From contig JAAGOF010000041.1 in assembly GCA_010645155.1 (NCBI GenBank), positions 912,097 through 976,096 on the forward strand: 64,000 nucleotides of DNA, given 5' to 3'. This document shows positions 22,061 to 35,002 of the stretch, piece after piece (the stretch's first letter is position 1; each line of letters begins with the position of its first letter). The notes under the pieces were generated by a model, which saw only the letters and a list, made by a program, of their open reading frames with translations, made no database searches and was not told the origin of the DNA. The translations under genes were made by a program, and so were the position numbers. Source of the DNA: Tigriopus japonicus. Lineage: Eukaryota; Arthropoda; Copepoda; Harpacticoida; Harpacticidae.

Positions 22061-24275
22061 TTAGGTGCTTGGAGAAAACAAGCACAGGCTTGTTTTCTCA
22101 AATGCACTGCTAATTATTTTTGTCGTGAGGCATAAATTCCAGCATATTCTGGGCATCGGCCTTTATTTTTTCAATTAGGTGTAAGTCAGGACAGATTCCA
22201 GACCATTGCCTTTTCGTTTAGAATAGGCTTCAACCATATCAAGTCTTTATGTGAGGCATGGCATATGACCTCATTTTGCTTTAAAATGTCATTGGCCAAG
22301 TTTCTCAGCATTCTTTATTACCTACTAGGTTAAGGTAGAGCTGATAATAAGAGTGGAGATTTCTCCTTGATTTCCCCATCATAGTTTGGAATATGTCCTT
22401 TTTTGGCCCAAAAAGAATACGGTCTTGAGCTTCGCATCTAATAGTACCAAACTCTACAGTTCTAGACAACCAAGGGATATCATATTTTTAATATCAGCCT
22501 TGTTTATCATCTAAAGATTTTTCTTATCTGATACAAATGAATCACTTTTGAATGGTTTGAAAATGAATGCTAAAGGCTTGGCCTACCAACCTGGTCTCTA
22601 TTCAGGCTCCATCATTGACCCTGACCTTTTTATGTTGCTTAAGTACTCATTCAGTTTGAAATAATGCAGTGTTAACTCAAGAAGATGTGCTTCTAATCAC
22701 TTCAGAGTGTGACAGCCCAAAAAAACATACTGTAATAGTTGCTTCTACAGATATATAGACTTTTGGATATCTTACAACGGATTGCTTGGTTGGCAAAACA
22801 GTACAATAAACCGGGTCTACCACCTATTCCAAGCTGTAAAGTAGGACTAACAGATGCTGGGAGGGCATTATTGAGAAAAAAATACCAAAAAGTTTGATTT
22901 CGTTACATTATTTCTCAAAATGATTGCCACAAATAATTTATATTTTTGTCAATATATTTTACAAAAATTTGGTAGCTCTATGATGTAACACACTCTTCCA
23001 AAAAGTTGAACCGTCAAAAAAAATGTTTTATGCAATGCCACTCTCAAAACTAATTTGATTTTATTTTTTGCATACATGTTGTGGTGTGGATAGTGCAGTT
23101 TGATTGAACAGTTTGATCGAAAGGGTCAAACTTTTGTGTCAAGTTACAATTTTGGGAGCTGTATTTCTACGGTGACCTCCTAGTCTTAAGTATTGTGACC
23201 TCTCAGTCAGTTGTTCGTTAAAGGACCGTTATACCTATAAAGTCAAGATTGGCCAAATCTAGTAGTTTTCTTCCAACAATATGAGCGTCGTCGTTGGTTA
23301 GTCAGTCTATTCTCAGGATCGATAGATTGTTCTTTTCAAAGTTAGAAGATGACTCTGTCATTGAACCATGTGTTTTTTGTTGTGAAGGAAGATGAATGAT
23401 CGAGCTTGCAAAAATTGCAATCTTTCTCACGTCTGATGCGACCATCACTTGAACTGCAGGGAACCAAGCCAAAACCGAGATTCATCCATCACATACAATG
23501 ACTCTTGCCTTTAGAGTTCATCTGTGCATAGAAACTTTGCCAATATCTTTTTTTGTTATGGAGAAAGATCAATGATGCATGTGCAATGATAAATGAAATG
23601 CTGCCTTGGAGATCGATGAGTCTCTAGGCAAAAAGATGAATACAAATGTCGGACGTGAATCTCAGTCTAGATGTGCATTTGGTGTTGTTGCAATTGCGTT
23701 CAAATCTCATCCGAGAATAACAAAATGCATAAATGATTTTGCTCTAGACTACTTTTACCATCCGGTTTTTCATCAAACGAGTTATTTAAGGTGTACTTTG
23801 GAACCTGTTTTTTTAATTTCTAACGCTATCAGAAAAGTTCTTTTCTTGATCTTTGGAATAGCAACTGATTCATTTTGCCCTCGTTAAATAATCTTATTGC
23901 AAGCATTGATTTACAATTCAACTGACTCAAGTAAACTTAGTTTTGATGTATTGAAATTACTTGGACCACTCTTTATTTTCCAATACCAAGAACAATTCAT
24001 CCATTTTCCAAGCATTGCAAAAACCACTGATGTACGTTTGATGATGTTTCCTTTATGTATATTTATGCATTTTTATGACTTAATTTGAGTTGTTGTTTTT
24101 GTTTGACAGCCTACTTGCTGCGTTAGTACATCTGATTCTCTAAAAAAGTGTTGACTTGTCCACCAAATCCAAACTTATTACTTGACTCCTTACTAAAAAG
24201 TAATCAATCGTTGAATAACAACAAAATTTCAAAAAAGAATTTAACTGCTCGTCTTTGATTTCAAATCACTCATCA
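22061..24275. other. Divergent intergenic region between B and D, left part
   Basis: No exon was recognised. The sequence at 23096-23260 is similar to 57290-57410 (shared TTTTGGGAGCTGTATT and GTGACCTC words), so it is a degenerate repeat. Open frames here lack family features. Confidence 0.55.
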
Positions 24276-24751
24276 ATGAGGCCCGGAAAAAAATTGTAAT
24301 GAAAAACCGCAGAAAAATGAAAAGTTAGCCGGATATTTGAAAAAGATTTATTTTGGCAAAGCCATTATTTGGCGATTTTCTCTCCGAAGGCATCGATTTT
24401 CCCATTACATTCTTAGTTGTAATTGGTCATTTTTGGAGGCACAACTGACACCTGAAACTGTAATTTTCAATTTGCCTAAAAAGATGGCGCAGTTTTTCAT
24501 ATTTGATAATAGTTATGGTTGCGAATGTCGGATGCCAGACTTTTTTTGTTCATTTTTTGTTCATTTTGAGTCAGCTCCATTGAGCATTGACCGTTCATTT
24601 ATTTTCCTCAATTTTCGACTGCAGTATTTTTTTTTTTGCTTAAACAATCGAGAAAATATTCAAATTTCCTTCAAATGGACAAAATATTTAAATAATCGAA
24701 GAAAAAAAAAGATTATTTTTCAAATATTTAAAAGAAAATATTATCGGCCTT
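24276..24751 (+). mobile_element. R2 hAT-type element, copy 1
   Basis: 476 bp with GAGGCCCGGAAAAAAAT at the left and CGGCC at the right. Perfect 8-bp duplications ACTCATCA lie at 24268-24275 and 24752-24759. It shares the internal word GATGGCGCAGTTTTT with 29154-29932 and 50551-51207. A 147-codon open frame at 24337-24780 is a by-product of this AT-rich repeat. Confidence 0.83.
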
Positions 24752-25391
24752 ACTCATCATTATTTCTCGATTGTGATTAGTAATCAGCTTAATCAGTCAC
24801 CTATTCAAATCAACAAACACGTTTTTTTCATGTAATCCTTTTCATGTTTAAAGCTTCTAATCCGTTTGTAAATGTAACAATAGGGGTCAAATTTGACTGA
24901 GTAACAATGGAATTTGATTGCAAAACCTGATGGGAGGATCTGTGTCATGAGTATTGCCAATTCAACCATCACTATGTTGATGAGCAATAGGCATGATGCT
25001 GATTCCATCGCAAGATAAATCACTCCATCGTTACAACATTGCTATTCTTAAAGAGTACCCAAGAATCATCAATCTTGGAAATTCTTATAAGATGCTCATT
25101 TTCTTGACGCATGTTCCGAAAATATTTCGCAATTAGCATTTAAGATTAGACGGGCGAAAGAACCCTTCCTTGGGGGACACCTTTCTCGATTTCTTGATGA
25201 TTTATAGCTTTCCGTTATTTTGTTGAGAGTTATGCATGGTCTAGCTTAAATTTTCTTCGTTACTTTCTGCATTGATGACAGAGATAAATCGATGTTTGAT
25301 TGCATTGATATATACCTAGGGGAGGATCCAACTTGAGAACCATTGCTCATTCTGTAATCCCTTGGCTTGGCGAAGGGCTTAGCGTGTCTGG

Positions 25392-26539
25392 CAGGGTGGG
25401 CATTTTTCGACATCGAGAGCATTTTGGACACCCTAGTGTCCAAAAGTGTCCAAAAGTGTCCAAAAGTGTCCAAAAGTGTCCAAAAGTGTCCAAAAGTGTC
25501 CAAAAATACCCAGAAGGTGTCCAAAAATCCCCAGAGGGTGTCCAAAAATCCCCAAAAGATGTCCATAAGTGTCCAAAAGTCCAACAAACGTAAAAGAAAG
25601 CTGTACAAATCAGACGAAAAACCAGTTACACTACATAAGTAATTGAATTCTAAAGAATGCATGGTTGTGTACTTAAACAAAAATAGTTCTATTAATGGGA
25701 ACATTACTTGTAGAAATAAACTTTGCCATGATAACTTGTTAATAACTTGTTAAAAAAATAAATGTTTTGTTTATACAATATGGTAAAATGTGTGTAACTG
25801 TTCAAAATGTTTCAAGATTTACATTTTATTTCCTCATCTGTAAACAAGAGTCTTGTCTTTTTTAATAGTAAAACAACACTGCTTTAATTCTTTGGCAAAA
25901 GCATTTCAATACCCACATTGCAATCTGACATCAGTTTGAGTGTGCTTTATTGCAGTTAACATTTTTTGGACAGTCAGGTCAAAAGACTTCTTGCCTCTTG
26001 GATGGGAAACACTTGCAACAATGATAAACTTTGGAATATAAATCAAAATACTAAGTAACCTTCTCTTGTCACAAATCAAGACACAATTAGCTTTAAAATG
26101 TACTCGCATACTATGTTTAACATGAAGTGTGGTGTGAGCGTGTTATTAGTAGTCCCAGTCTCACATTCGTTTGTTCGTTCATTCCTTCAGTCGATCATTC
26201 TTTCCCACATTTTGGACGATGCTCGGTGGTCAAATGAAAAGAGTGGAAAGTTCAAATGTCCAGTTTGGCCTTCAAGTTATTGGCTCATTTAATGTATTAA
26301 GTGTAAGTTTCTTATGCTGAATTGACTTATTCTTGCTTAGATTTCGTCAAGTGACGTTTATTTTGGAGAGAAAGTTTGTAGAATATTATTCTAAAAATGT
26401 TTTTAACCATTATTTTTCGAATTACTATTTTTGGCCACTTTTGGACACTCCTATTTTTGGACAGCCTTATTTTTGGACACTTTTGGACACCTTTTGGACA
26501 GGGGTGGACAAAATGTCCAAAAATCAAATGCCCACCCTG
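25392..26539 (+). mobile_element. hAT element of the GTGTCCAAAA family, copy 2
   Basis: 1148 bp bounded by CAGGGTGGGCATTT and AAATGCCCACCCTG, with perfect 8-bp duplications GTGTCTGG at 25384-25391 and 26540-26547. Both subterminal regions are built from the 10-bp word GTGTCCAAAA or its variants. No transposase frame is intact. Its right end lies 224 bp before the ATG of gene D. Confidence 0.9.
25436..25505 (+). repeat. Perfect 10-bp tandem repeat (GTGTCCAAAA)x7
   Basis: Seven identical 10-bp units, followed by degenerate units to about 25580. It lies in the left subterminal part of the hAT element at 25392-26539. Confidence 0.95.
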
Positions 26540-26762
26540 GTGTCTGGTCATCTGGCCTACTAAAGTCCTGGACAGGCCATTTTCCTTGACAAGTTGCACA
26601 TTGTACTAAAGAGTCATCCATCCGCGATCTCAGAGCTTTTGGTTGTGTTGGTTGGCAATGTCTGACTTGCAATAAGTTCTGCTTGACTCCAAGTTATCAA
26701 CTAGGCGTTTTAAAAAAATTCAATCTAACCTTTGAAGAAGAAGCATCAAGTAGTCTCTTGCC

Positions 26763-29700
26763 ATGCATTTTCTAACTTGGTTCATTCTTGCCATACTCCC
26801 TTGTTTGCAAGTCAATGGAGAAAATTCAACAAAATCTGCCAGATATGGAAAAGGTAAATGGTGATAGAATGCAAGTCTTTGAAAGGGTTTCATTTTAAGC
26901 TTACATTTTAGTTTTCTCTTTGTTTAACGTGGTCACTTTTGAAAATAGCCCTTGCACTGGAACGGGAATGGCGGCGGGGTAAGAATCTTAGAAAGTTTTT
27001 TTGTTAATTTTGTTACATATGCTTTGCACTTTTCCCTACTCAGGTTACAAGTCTTAAACAATTAATTTTGTCTCCTGTAGCCTTCTGTACTCGAGGAGCA
27101 CTTTTTTCTTCGAGGCTAGTCTTGTCCTAAATAAAGACTATAACAAAAGATTGGCAATGCCAACAAAACGGAGCAGAAAGTCCAGATATTTCAAAGTTAA
27201 CCAACAACCTTGTCAGCCAGTGTTAGCAATATACTTTGAATCTACAAGGATTTCTGCTCCACAGGATTTTTTCATTATAATCCAATACGTATCCCAATTC
27301 AGCAAATATGTTTGGTTGAACTACAAATGTGGATCTTGTATTGAGATTAAACTCAAACTAACAGATAGTGATGAAGCATTGTAAGATTGTAGCAACTCAT
27401 TTTCAACTAAAACCAAGAAAAATTAATTCTCTCTGAACCCTACACAGTATCATTAAGGTAAGTAATGATCAAATTACAAATGTAGACTATAAAATAGAAT
27501 TGTTTCTTCTTTGTGCTTTACTCAGTCGGCAGCAAACTTCTGGGTTCAAGGAAGACAACATTCAAAGAGTCAGCTGATAGTCTTAAAAAATTACTTCAAA
27601 TGACTTTGGACTAAAATAGGGGAATGACTCTCCCGGCAAATGTTTCATACATGATCTGAACAAATGTGGCGGCATATGTCATATATAGGGCAATTGAAGT
27701 GTGGCTTTGTTGTGCCTTTTCATGGAGCGAGAGCGTCGACAAGTGTGACGACCAACTCGCACTGTGCATGCACTTGCAAAGAGACAAAACTTGGCATTAT
27801 TCAAGAAATTGTGCAAAATATATTGCATTGACTTGTTCTAGCAATGTAATGATAGTTTAGCTACATCAAATAGGAAATTATGTTACAAGTTAGGCACATT
27901 TGCTTGAGAAATGTTGAATTTTGTCTCTTTTCAAGTGCATGCACAGTGCGAGCTAGCCGTGGCAGATGTCGACGCTTTCGCTCCATGAAAAGGCACAAGA
28001 AAGCCACACTTCAATTGCCCTATTGGTAAGGTCAAAACCCATACATCAAACCCTGGAAAATGCCGTTCTCTTGCGTTAGACTTTTACATTTTGGGAAGTG
28101 CCCCACGGGTTCTCGCGTGACTGTATTTTTTTATTGTATCAACCTAGTAATTTGACAAGTCAATTCGGGCATCCGACGGAGCCCCTAAAGATAAATTGTT
28201 AAAGTGATGCTTAAATTTTGCAATTTTAGAACCCCTCCGGCAGGAATATGCTTCACAAGCTCTGAATGTCTCGCCATAGTGGGAGGAACACCCATTGGAT
28301 CATGCGCATCAGGGTAATATGTCTATAAACTCAGATGCTTGCATATATTTGAAAGTTATTTAAACTGACAAAGCAAGTAAGGTGAGTGGTTGAAGCCATG
28401 TGAAACTCAAATGGAGTGACGTGATGAAGTTAGAAATGACATTATAATTTCGCAATTGTAAATGCAATCACGATGAATGAGCCACATTTTACTAAATAAG
28501 AATTTTTTTTTCTGCTTTTGTTTCTGTAAGATCTACTGACACACTTCGATAAAAAATCCTGTCTTGATCGTGGCAAAATATGTGCCAAACTTCTTTTTCT
28601 AACTTTGACGTGCATGGGAAGGTCATTTTTTGTGAATGATGCATAAAATTATTGCACAATAATTTGCCCTTTCATTCGAAATACATAGGGGCGCACAGAA
28701 GGTATGGTAGTTATTTTATGCTCATTTTGCAATTCAGTTTTGGGCTATATTAATAAGTATGAAAATAAGATGAGGTTTAAAAAATCGTAAATAAAAATAT
28801 GTTCTTTTAGTTTTGGAGTGTGTTGCATGTTCAGCATTGCCTCTGCAACGGGTGGAACCATCACTATGAATAGCACGTTTATTCAAGCTCCGTTGGCTCG
28901 AACTGGTGTGGCCGATGGGATGATGATCCCTTTTCAGGTGAATCGACTCAGCTCAGGTGGGTCAAAAAAATAAGAGGAATGCATGCCCTTTCATTTTGGA
29001 ACTTGAAATATTTTCTTCATTTGTAGATGTCTGCTTCCTCCGTTTGGATTTGCAAACCTTTATGATCTTGGGTCCTGCTGACACCAATGAAGCAACTGGA
29101 GGTCAATGTGTGGACACCTTCTCCGCCACTTCAGTGCGTATATGTTCTTATTAGGACCCGGAAAAATATTTACTTCAAAGTGACAAAGTATTATACAAAT
29201 TTTATCTTCAAAAGCCCTAAAATAATTGAAAATAAGCTGAATATTGAAAAAAACATTTTTGACAACGCCATTAATTGGTGATTTTGTGTGTGCATCAATT
29301 TACTCAGCAAAGTTTTTGCAAATTTAATTTCATTGGTTGATTTTGGAAGCAGACTTATCATATAATTGATTTAACAATAGAATTAATCTTTTCGTGTGGA
29401 GCGGATTTTTTACTACCGCCACAAGGAATGCAATTCCCCGTAAACAAATGCATAAAAAAAGATAATTTATACAATTAAAACGTACACGAAATTTGATCTA
29501 TCAAGGAGTTACTGTTGGTAGATCTGGCCAAACCTCGTAAAGTGAATTGATTAAGAATAATATTTAAAAAAATATCTAACCCTGCTCTAAACAAATTGAA
29601 CGTCAAGGAGGGGCCCGAAAAAGAATTTGACCCAATAGATGGCGCAGTTTTTTCGTATATAGTATGTATAATAGAAATAATAGTTCTTGTTAGGAATGTT

Positions 29701-32700
29701 CAATTTTGTATCAATGTTATATTGTAGACTTTTTGGCGTTTTTATTTATTCATTTTTTTGGAAAGCAATTTTGAGGATTGACCTATCAATTACTTCTTTT
29801 TAAAAAAATCTTTTTTTTGCTCAATCAATCCAGGAAATATGTAGGTTTTCCTTGAAAGAGCCGAAATGTCAATAATAATCAAAGAAAGATGGGGAAAAAT
29901 TATATATTTCCTAAAATTTACTTCCAGGCCCGAATTATTTCAGTCCTGTAAAGGTGTTATTTTCTCTGCTATGACTAGAGCACTGTAATTTTAACTTCGA
30001 TTAAAGTGCTCTCGTTTATTAACTCTTCCCTTTTAGAAATCTGGAACAACAACTATATGTGGTACAAATTCTGGGGAGCATTGTAAGAAGAAGCTTATAA
30101 GATTATGAAATTGGTTTGAGTTTTTGATTTGGATTAAAGTATTTCTTGATATCAATATTCTTTTTTAGTATTTGTGGACTTTGGCACAAACACTCAATCA
30201 ATGCTTACGTTTAATTTTGGAACAACTCCAGGAGGAACGATGGCTATGAGAGAGTGGTCCATCAGAGTAGACCAAATTCCATGCCAAGGGCCAAACACGT
30301 AAGATTCTAATATGTACAGATTATTTAAGTGTACACTGTGCAATTTGGTCCCATTACTACTCCTTCATGTGGTTCTCAAATCGAGAGACTGAGGTCCAAG
30401 AGACGTTACATTTCTTTTTATAACTATTCTGGAGAAATAGGTTGCATCATTCGATTACTAGAGAGCGGGTTTTTAGTTGGTGAGAACGGGAAAAAATAGC
30501 ATTTTAGTAACTTTTTTTAACAAAATGGCTAATAAAAAAGGTGAAAAATACTGAAATTGTGGAGAGACAGTTAAAATAGTTGGTTAAAATGGTGAAAATT
30601 TTGTTTAAAGGGGTCCCCCGGGCTTCTCAAGAAGCGCTAAGGGGGCCCTGGCTCAAAAAAAGCTTAAGAACCCCTGATTTGAGGGTTTTTAGGGTGAGAT
30701 GCACCCATGAGCATTTTTTTTCATTACAAATTTGTTTCCTCTTTCCCTTTTTGCAAGGTTTTGTGCACCTCCAGAGGCACCTACAAATGGCAATTTATAG
30801 CCTCATGGGTTAGTGTATGACATGATGAAAAATTTAAGTGAAAAGTTTGATCCAAAAAATTGCCATATAGGTATATGTGTAATTGTAATTTGCAATTGCA
30901 AAATCTCAATTGCTTTTGCTGACATGTAAGTAATTGCAATTATTTTAAGATAAAATGTAATTGGTTACAATTGCTCAAAATGCAATTGCAATTACACCTT
31001 TGTTACTGATATCATAATTATATCACAAGTCCAAAATTGATCACTTTCAAGGTTTACATTTGCCTGGTCACACATTTCATAATTTCCCGCACTTTTGTCC
31101 GCTCAACAGTTGACCAGTTCAGGAATCCACGTCCTATCAATGGCGACTTCCTTGCAGCAAAGAGAGGTCCTTGGAATTTGACATTGAGATCTATTAAATA
31201 CTAGAGGGAGTGTAATCGTTTAAACGTGACGCCCGCCGTCAAGCGGACAAAAGTGCGGGAACATTTGGAATGTGTGACCAAGCAAATGACAGCCATGCAA
31301 TTGATCAATCAATGATGGTATTAAGTAATGTTTCAAGTCATTTTTTAATATTGCTAGTGCTTGCATTCTTGAAAGAACCACAGGGTGGATATATGTAAAT
31401 TTTTGTTGGACGAGTTACTGCTGTTGAAGAGCCAAGGTTGCACGTTAAAACTTGATATTTCCGAAGATTATTACCTAAGTTGTGCTCAAAAACAAACAAA
31501 TTTTCCTTCATGCCAAAGTTGTGTTCGTTTTGAAATGTTGCGATTAAATAATGTGTAGTTAACGTACAGCATCATGCCTCTGGTCTGATGGGTTATTCTT
31601 GACAGGCCCTGAACAATTGGGGCATTTGAAGGCTGAACAAGTGGCCATGACTTCAACCCTACAAACGAACTTGTTTGGGCACAACTGCTTGGAAAACGTC
31701 ACAATCAAAGGTCAGCTGGGGCCTGAAAATTGTCCAACAAATTGTTAGCTGAGTCTGGCTGAACATGCCCACTCTGGAACTCTGTGCTAAGAATGAAGAC
31801 GTCGCAAGGTGACCTTGTCTTGGATATGAATATCACAACTACAAACTTTCCTGACAATCCATTGAAAAAGTCTAATAAGATAAATTAGGAGAGCACAAAT
31901 TTAAGCTTTTCCGTTATGTAGGGTTAATCCAATACATATATGGACAAAAACTAACTTGTGGCTTCAAGAACGAGTTTAAAAAAGTTGGTCTTGATTCGCA
32001 TGTTTGGTCACACTAATTGTCCGTTCAACAGATGTGATGGGGACATTTTCCTCACAAATTCAACGCATTCTGCCCCCAAAATCAGCCCGACTAAAGCTTG
32101 CACGCTATCTAGTGATTAATAAATAATCTATGGTATTTGACAATGGCGACATTTTGAACTGATTCGTTTGTTGGTGACATTTTCATGATTTGTCATCAGG
32201 TTAAACCCTTATTTTATTATATATATATATTTTGTTTCCAGCCCTCCTACAGGTTGTCTTCAGTATCACACATCACTCACTGGCCGGATCAAGACCTTCA
32301 ATTTCGATGGAGACAATGGACACTTGGCAAATCAAAGGTTAACTATTTAGAAATAAGCAAACAGACACGATTTTGTTCTCAATCGATCCTGTCGTCTTTT
32401 AGAGTATCTTAAGATTACGAGAATAATATTTCAGACAAAATGCTTGCATTCGTCAAGCTGGTGGTCATTGCTGTGTTGAGTATCAAGTGTGTCCCGACCA
32501 AAATGCATTTACGTTAGGTGGACCCATGACCGCAGATGCTGTTGAGGAAGGTATCTGCATTACAGGTGCTAATGATTTCGTTGTCATTCCAGGTGAGATA
32601 AACTATCTTTTAGTCACTAGCAGTAGTGACTAGTTTTGTTGAAGAAACTTGGTGACAAATTCATGTTTTCAACATCAGCAATCAAAAAAATCACAAAGAT

Positions 32701-35002
32701 GCTGAAGAATGTGCAAGCACAAGGGAAGGCAAATATATGAGTTACCGCACTGTTATGACAGAGGTGAAAAACTCTGCCAACTCTGCCAATCATTTTGTGG
32801 GATGGCGACCGTCAACAAACTCTCTTCCCTCAACTCTTGTCACTGGAATCCAACTTGTTTTTGGTCATACTTTCAGGGTTGGTTCAATCCAGCCTTTAAA
32901 GAAAGGGTTGATCATGAAAAGGATTTGCACTTTGTCTAGTCTTGCCTTAAATGACTGCAATGGATTATTACCTCTTGTCTGTTCCCTGCCAAGAGTAGAG
33001 GGCAACACAATTTAAAACAACAATTTTAGATGAGACAAATCTCATTTTATTGTAGACAGAAAACAGAACAGTGCATAGTACAACACTGTTCTTCGGAAAT
33101 TTTTGGACTCACTCACGCAACCATTTTCAGTCGTTGTTCCACAAAAAAATCACAAAGTTTTGATTTTGACATCACATGAACAAATGCATTAATATTTGCC
33201 ACTCAACATAGTAAAAAGGGAATATATGCAAGGGATTGTAAGGAATATGAACTCTATTTTAGGATCATCGGCCACATGCTCAACAACCTCAGGAACTCCG
33301 ATACGATCTCTTTACTGCGGAGGCATTTTAAACTTTTCCTCAGGAGTTGTTGGAAACGCAATGGTTTGCGGTACGTTTTTCTATCCATAAAACTGAAAGT
33401 TACATGCATATCAATTCATATTTTTTTTTTGGATATATTTAGACTGCACTCCTCCTTTTGGGGTAACCTATGTGACCGACAATACAGGAACAGACTTACC
33501 AACATTTTCTCGAGGTAATTAAATTCAAAATGTGGGGCGTTTTTAACGCAAGGCAGATTGCAAAACAACTAACTCTAACTCGTTGATAGACCATATATGT
33601 ATAAATATTACTTCTTTAGATTATTTATTTATGAATTAATTTTACAGGAATTACATTCCTTGTAGCGGTAATAAAAAAAAGCACCAACCCCAAAAATTGA
33701 GCTACTGGAAGAAAAATAGTTTTATATCAAATCTGAAAGAAATTGTCTCTTTTACTAAATATTTTTTCTTTACCGCATTTTATCTTTCACCATGCAAGGA
33801 AACATGATTTTTTTATTACCATTAAGATTTGGCTGAATTAAGATTTGAAATGTTAACTCAATTAGACATGCACAAGGTTGCTCCAAGTGAGCGTTTTAAA
33901 TCATTCCGCGGGCGGCAAAACAAGGCCGTTGGCTGTGCTGAGTTGCTCAGCCCATTTTGGCGAATCCAAGTTTTTCCCATTTTGACGAGCATTTGATGAT
34001 TCTAGGTCCTTGGAAACGATCGGTATTTCACTTAAGGATACCTTGGCTGGAATTGGGTCAATAATATGCAAAAAATAATATTAGGGTGATTGATTTAAAA
34101 GCAAGTAAGCAGGCCTTATGCTATTGCAAAAATAGGACTTAACATTGATCCAAACACTAATATAAAGATGCTGATTTATTCAGTGGGTTCCAAAGAATCA
34201 TTTCAATATTTCAAAATACTTAACATATAGAGAAATGCAATATTTTTTAACGCTTCTTTCTGTTAAGATCTAATCTTTTCTGTATCATTTTCAAGCAAAC
34301 AAATTGGGCATATTTTCAGCCAAGTAAAAGCAGAGGGATCAAAACGTAAAATTTAGATCGTTTCCAGGGACCTAGAATCATCAAATGCACGTTAAAATGT
34401 GAAAAACTTGGATTCGCCAAAATGGGCTGAGCAGCTCAGCACAGCCAACGGCCCTGTTTTGCCGCCCGCGGAATGATTTAAAACGCTCACTTGAAGCAAC
34501 CTTATACATGTCCTATTGAAAGCAATTTTTTTGGCCAATGTGTCAATGCTAAGCACTTCGTTCCTTACATGCATCTACTTTTTTGGTTTGTTGTTTTTGA
34601 TTTCCTTTTGTTTTTTGTCTTTTTTCAACTAAAAATTACTCCAAATAACGTTCTTACTAGTTTTTTTGCCTTTGAATGAGATGAGAAACTCGCAAATTTC
34701 TTTGTTATTTTTGCAATAAAACGGGTTTTGACCACTCAAATTTCACACTATTTTGCAAATGAAACTCTGATGACGGTAGTCAAAGGAAGAGACCGTAAAT
34801 TTGGACACAACAAATAGTCTAATAAAAACTCAATGAATCTCAAGACTAGTGAACGTATAACAACCGACCACGTAGTTGGTAAAACAATAAATTTTCGAAT
34901 GATTAGGAAACTGTATTAAAACCTCTTTCATATTCTCGTAACAATTTTGTTTCTACTCTATTTTCAGGTGCTTGTCTGCTCTACCGACAAGTCATATGCT
35001 AA
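26763..35002 (+). CDS. CUB-like secreted cysteine-rich protein, complete (gene D)
   Basis: Twelve exons join in phase: 26763-26853, 26912-26978, 28230-28313, 28811-28956, 29027-29133, 30037-30082, 30169-30298, 32242-32337, 32435-32592, 33263-33370, 33443-33514 and 34968-35002 (1140 nt, 379 aa), all GT-AG. Residues 1-19 are a signal peptide (FLTWFILAILPCLQVNG). The cysteine module reads [14 protein letters not shown], then ICFTSSEC, then GSCASGFGVCCMF (32-90). CUB-like domain 1 follows with an N-linked NST site, [17 protein letters not shown] and CGTNSGEH. Domain 2 has GCLQYHT, KTFNFDGDNGHLANQ and NACIRQ. Domain 3 has SLYCGG and ends GACLLYRQVIC. The start is the first ATG before a clear signal peptide. 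AATAAA lies at 35044-35049. It is the sister of gene E. Function is unknown beyond being secreted, probably disulfide-rich. Confidence 0.9.
27688..28021. mobile_element. Long-TIR MITE with TA target duplication
   Basis: 334 bp that is mostly an inverted repeat. Arms of about 105 bp start GGGCAATTGAAGTGTGGCTT on both strands, and TA flanks each end. This suggests a Tc1/mariner-type MITE. It is in intron 2 of gene D, and its transcript would fold into a long hairpin. Confidence 0.82.
29154..29932 (+). mobile_element. R2 hAT-type element, copy 2
   Basis: It begins GGACCCGGAAAAATATTTAC only 20 bp after the donor of gene D exon 5 and ends at AGGCCCG. It shares the R2 core. An inverted SINE1-tail fragment lies inside at 29401-29447. 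No clean target duplication remains. Confidence 0.7.
30877..30998. mobile_element. Tiny inverted-repeat element
   Basis: GTGTAATTGTAATTTGCAAT at the left and ATTGCAATTACAC at the right enclose about 120 bp of AATTG-rich sequence. In intron 7 of gene D. Confidence 0.5.
31080..32115 (+). repeat. Repeat family R1 with inserted R4
   Basis: An inverted R1 end (CCCGCACTTTTGTCCGCTCA) at 31087 faces a direct one (AGCGGACAAAAGTGCGGGAA) at 31240, and R1 then runs to the CTTGCACGCTATCTAGTGA word at about 32100. The block 31379-31786 is an R4 insertion that is absent from the R1 copy at 20700-21190. Intron 7 of gene D. Confidence 0.72.
31379..31786 (+). mobile_element. R4 hAT-like element, copy 2
   Basis: 408 bp from CACAGGGTGGATAT to AACTCTGTG. 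The flanks GAAAGAAC and CTAAGAAT are only partly alike. It is homologous to 2594-3444 (minus the nested element) and to about 36425-36712. Confidence 0.7.
32760..33090 (+). repeat. Repeat family R3
   Basis: It contains AACTCTGCCAATCATTTTGT, CTTGTCACTGGAATCCAACTT and CAGGGTTGGTTCAATCCAG. The best match inside the window is 7225-7535. It lies in intron 9 of gene D. Class unknown. Confidence 0.6.
33858..34519. mobile_element. 662-bp terminal-inverted-repeat MITE, copy 2
   Basis: Same length and nearly the same sequence as 8722-9383, including both inverted arms and the interior CGGTATTTCACTTAAGGATA word. In the last intron of gene D. The high identity suggests recent spread. Confidence 0.85.

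Noticed and set aside
25436..25505. CRISPR-like array
   Set aside because: The 10-bp units are contiguous without spacers, in a eukaryotic transposon.
25246..25704. 152-codon minus-strand frame with repeated FWTLLDTFGH
   Set aside because: It is the translation of the 10-bp GTGTCCAAAA array; periodic residues follow from the DNA repeat and not from a protein.
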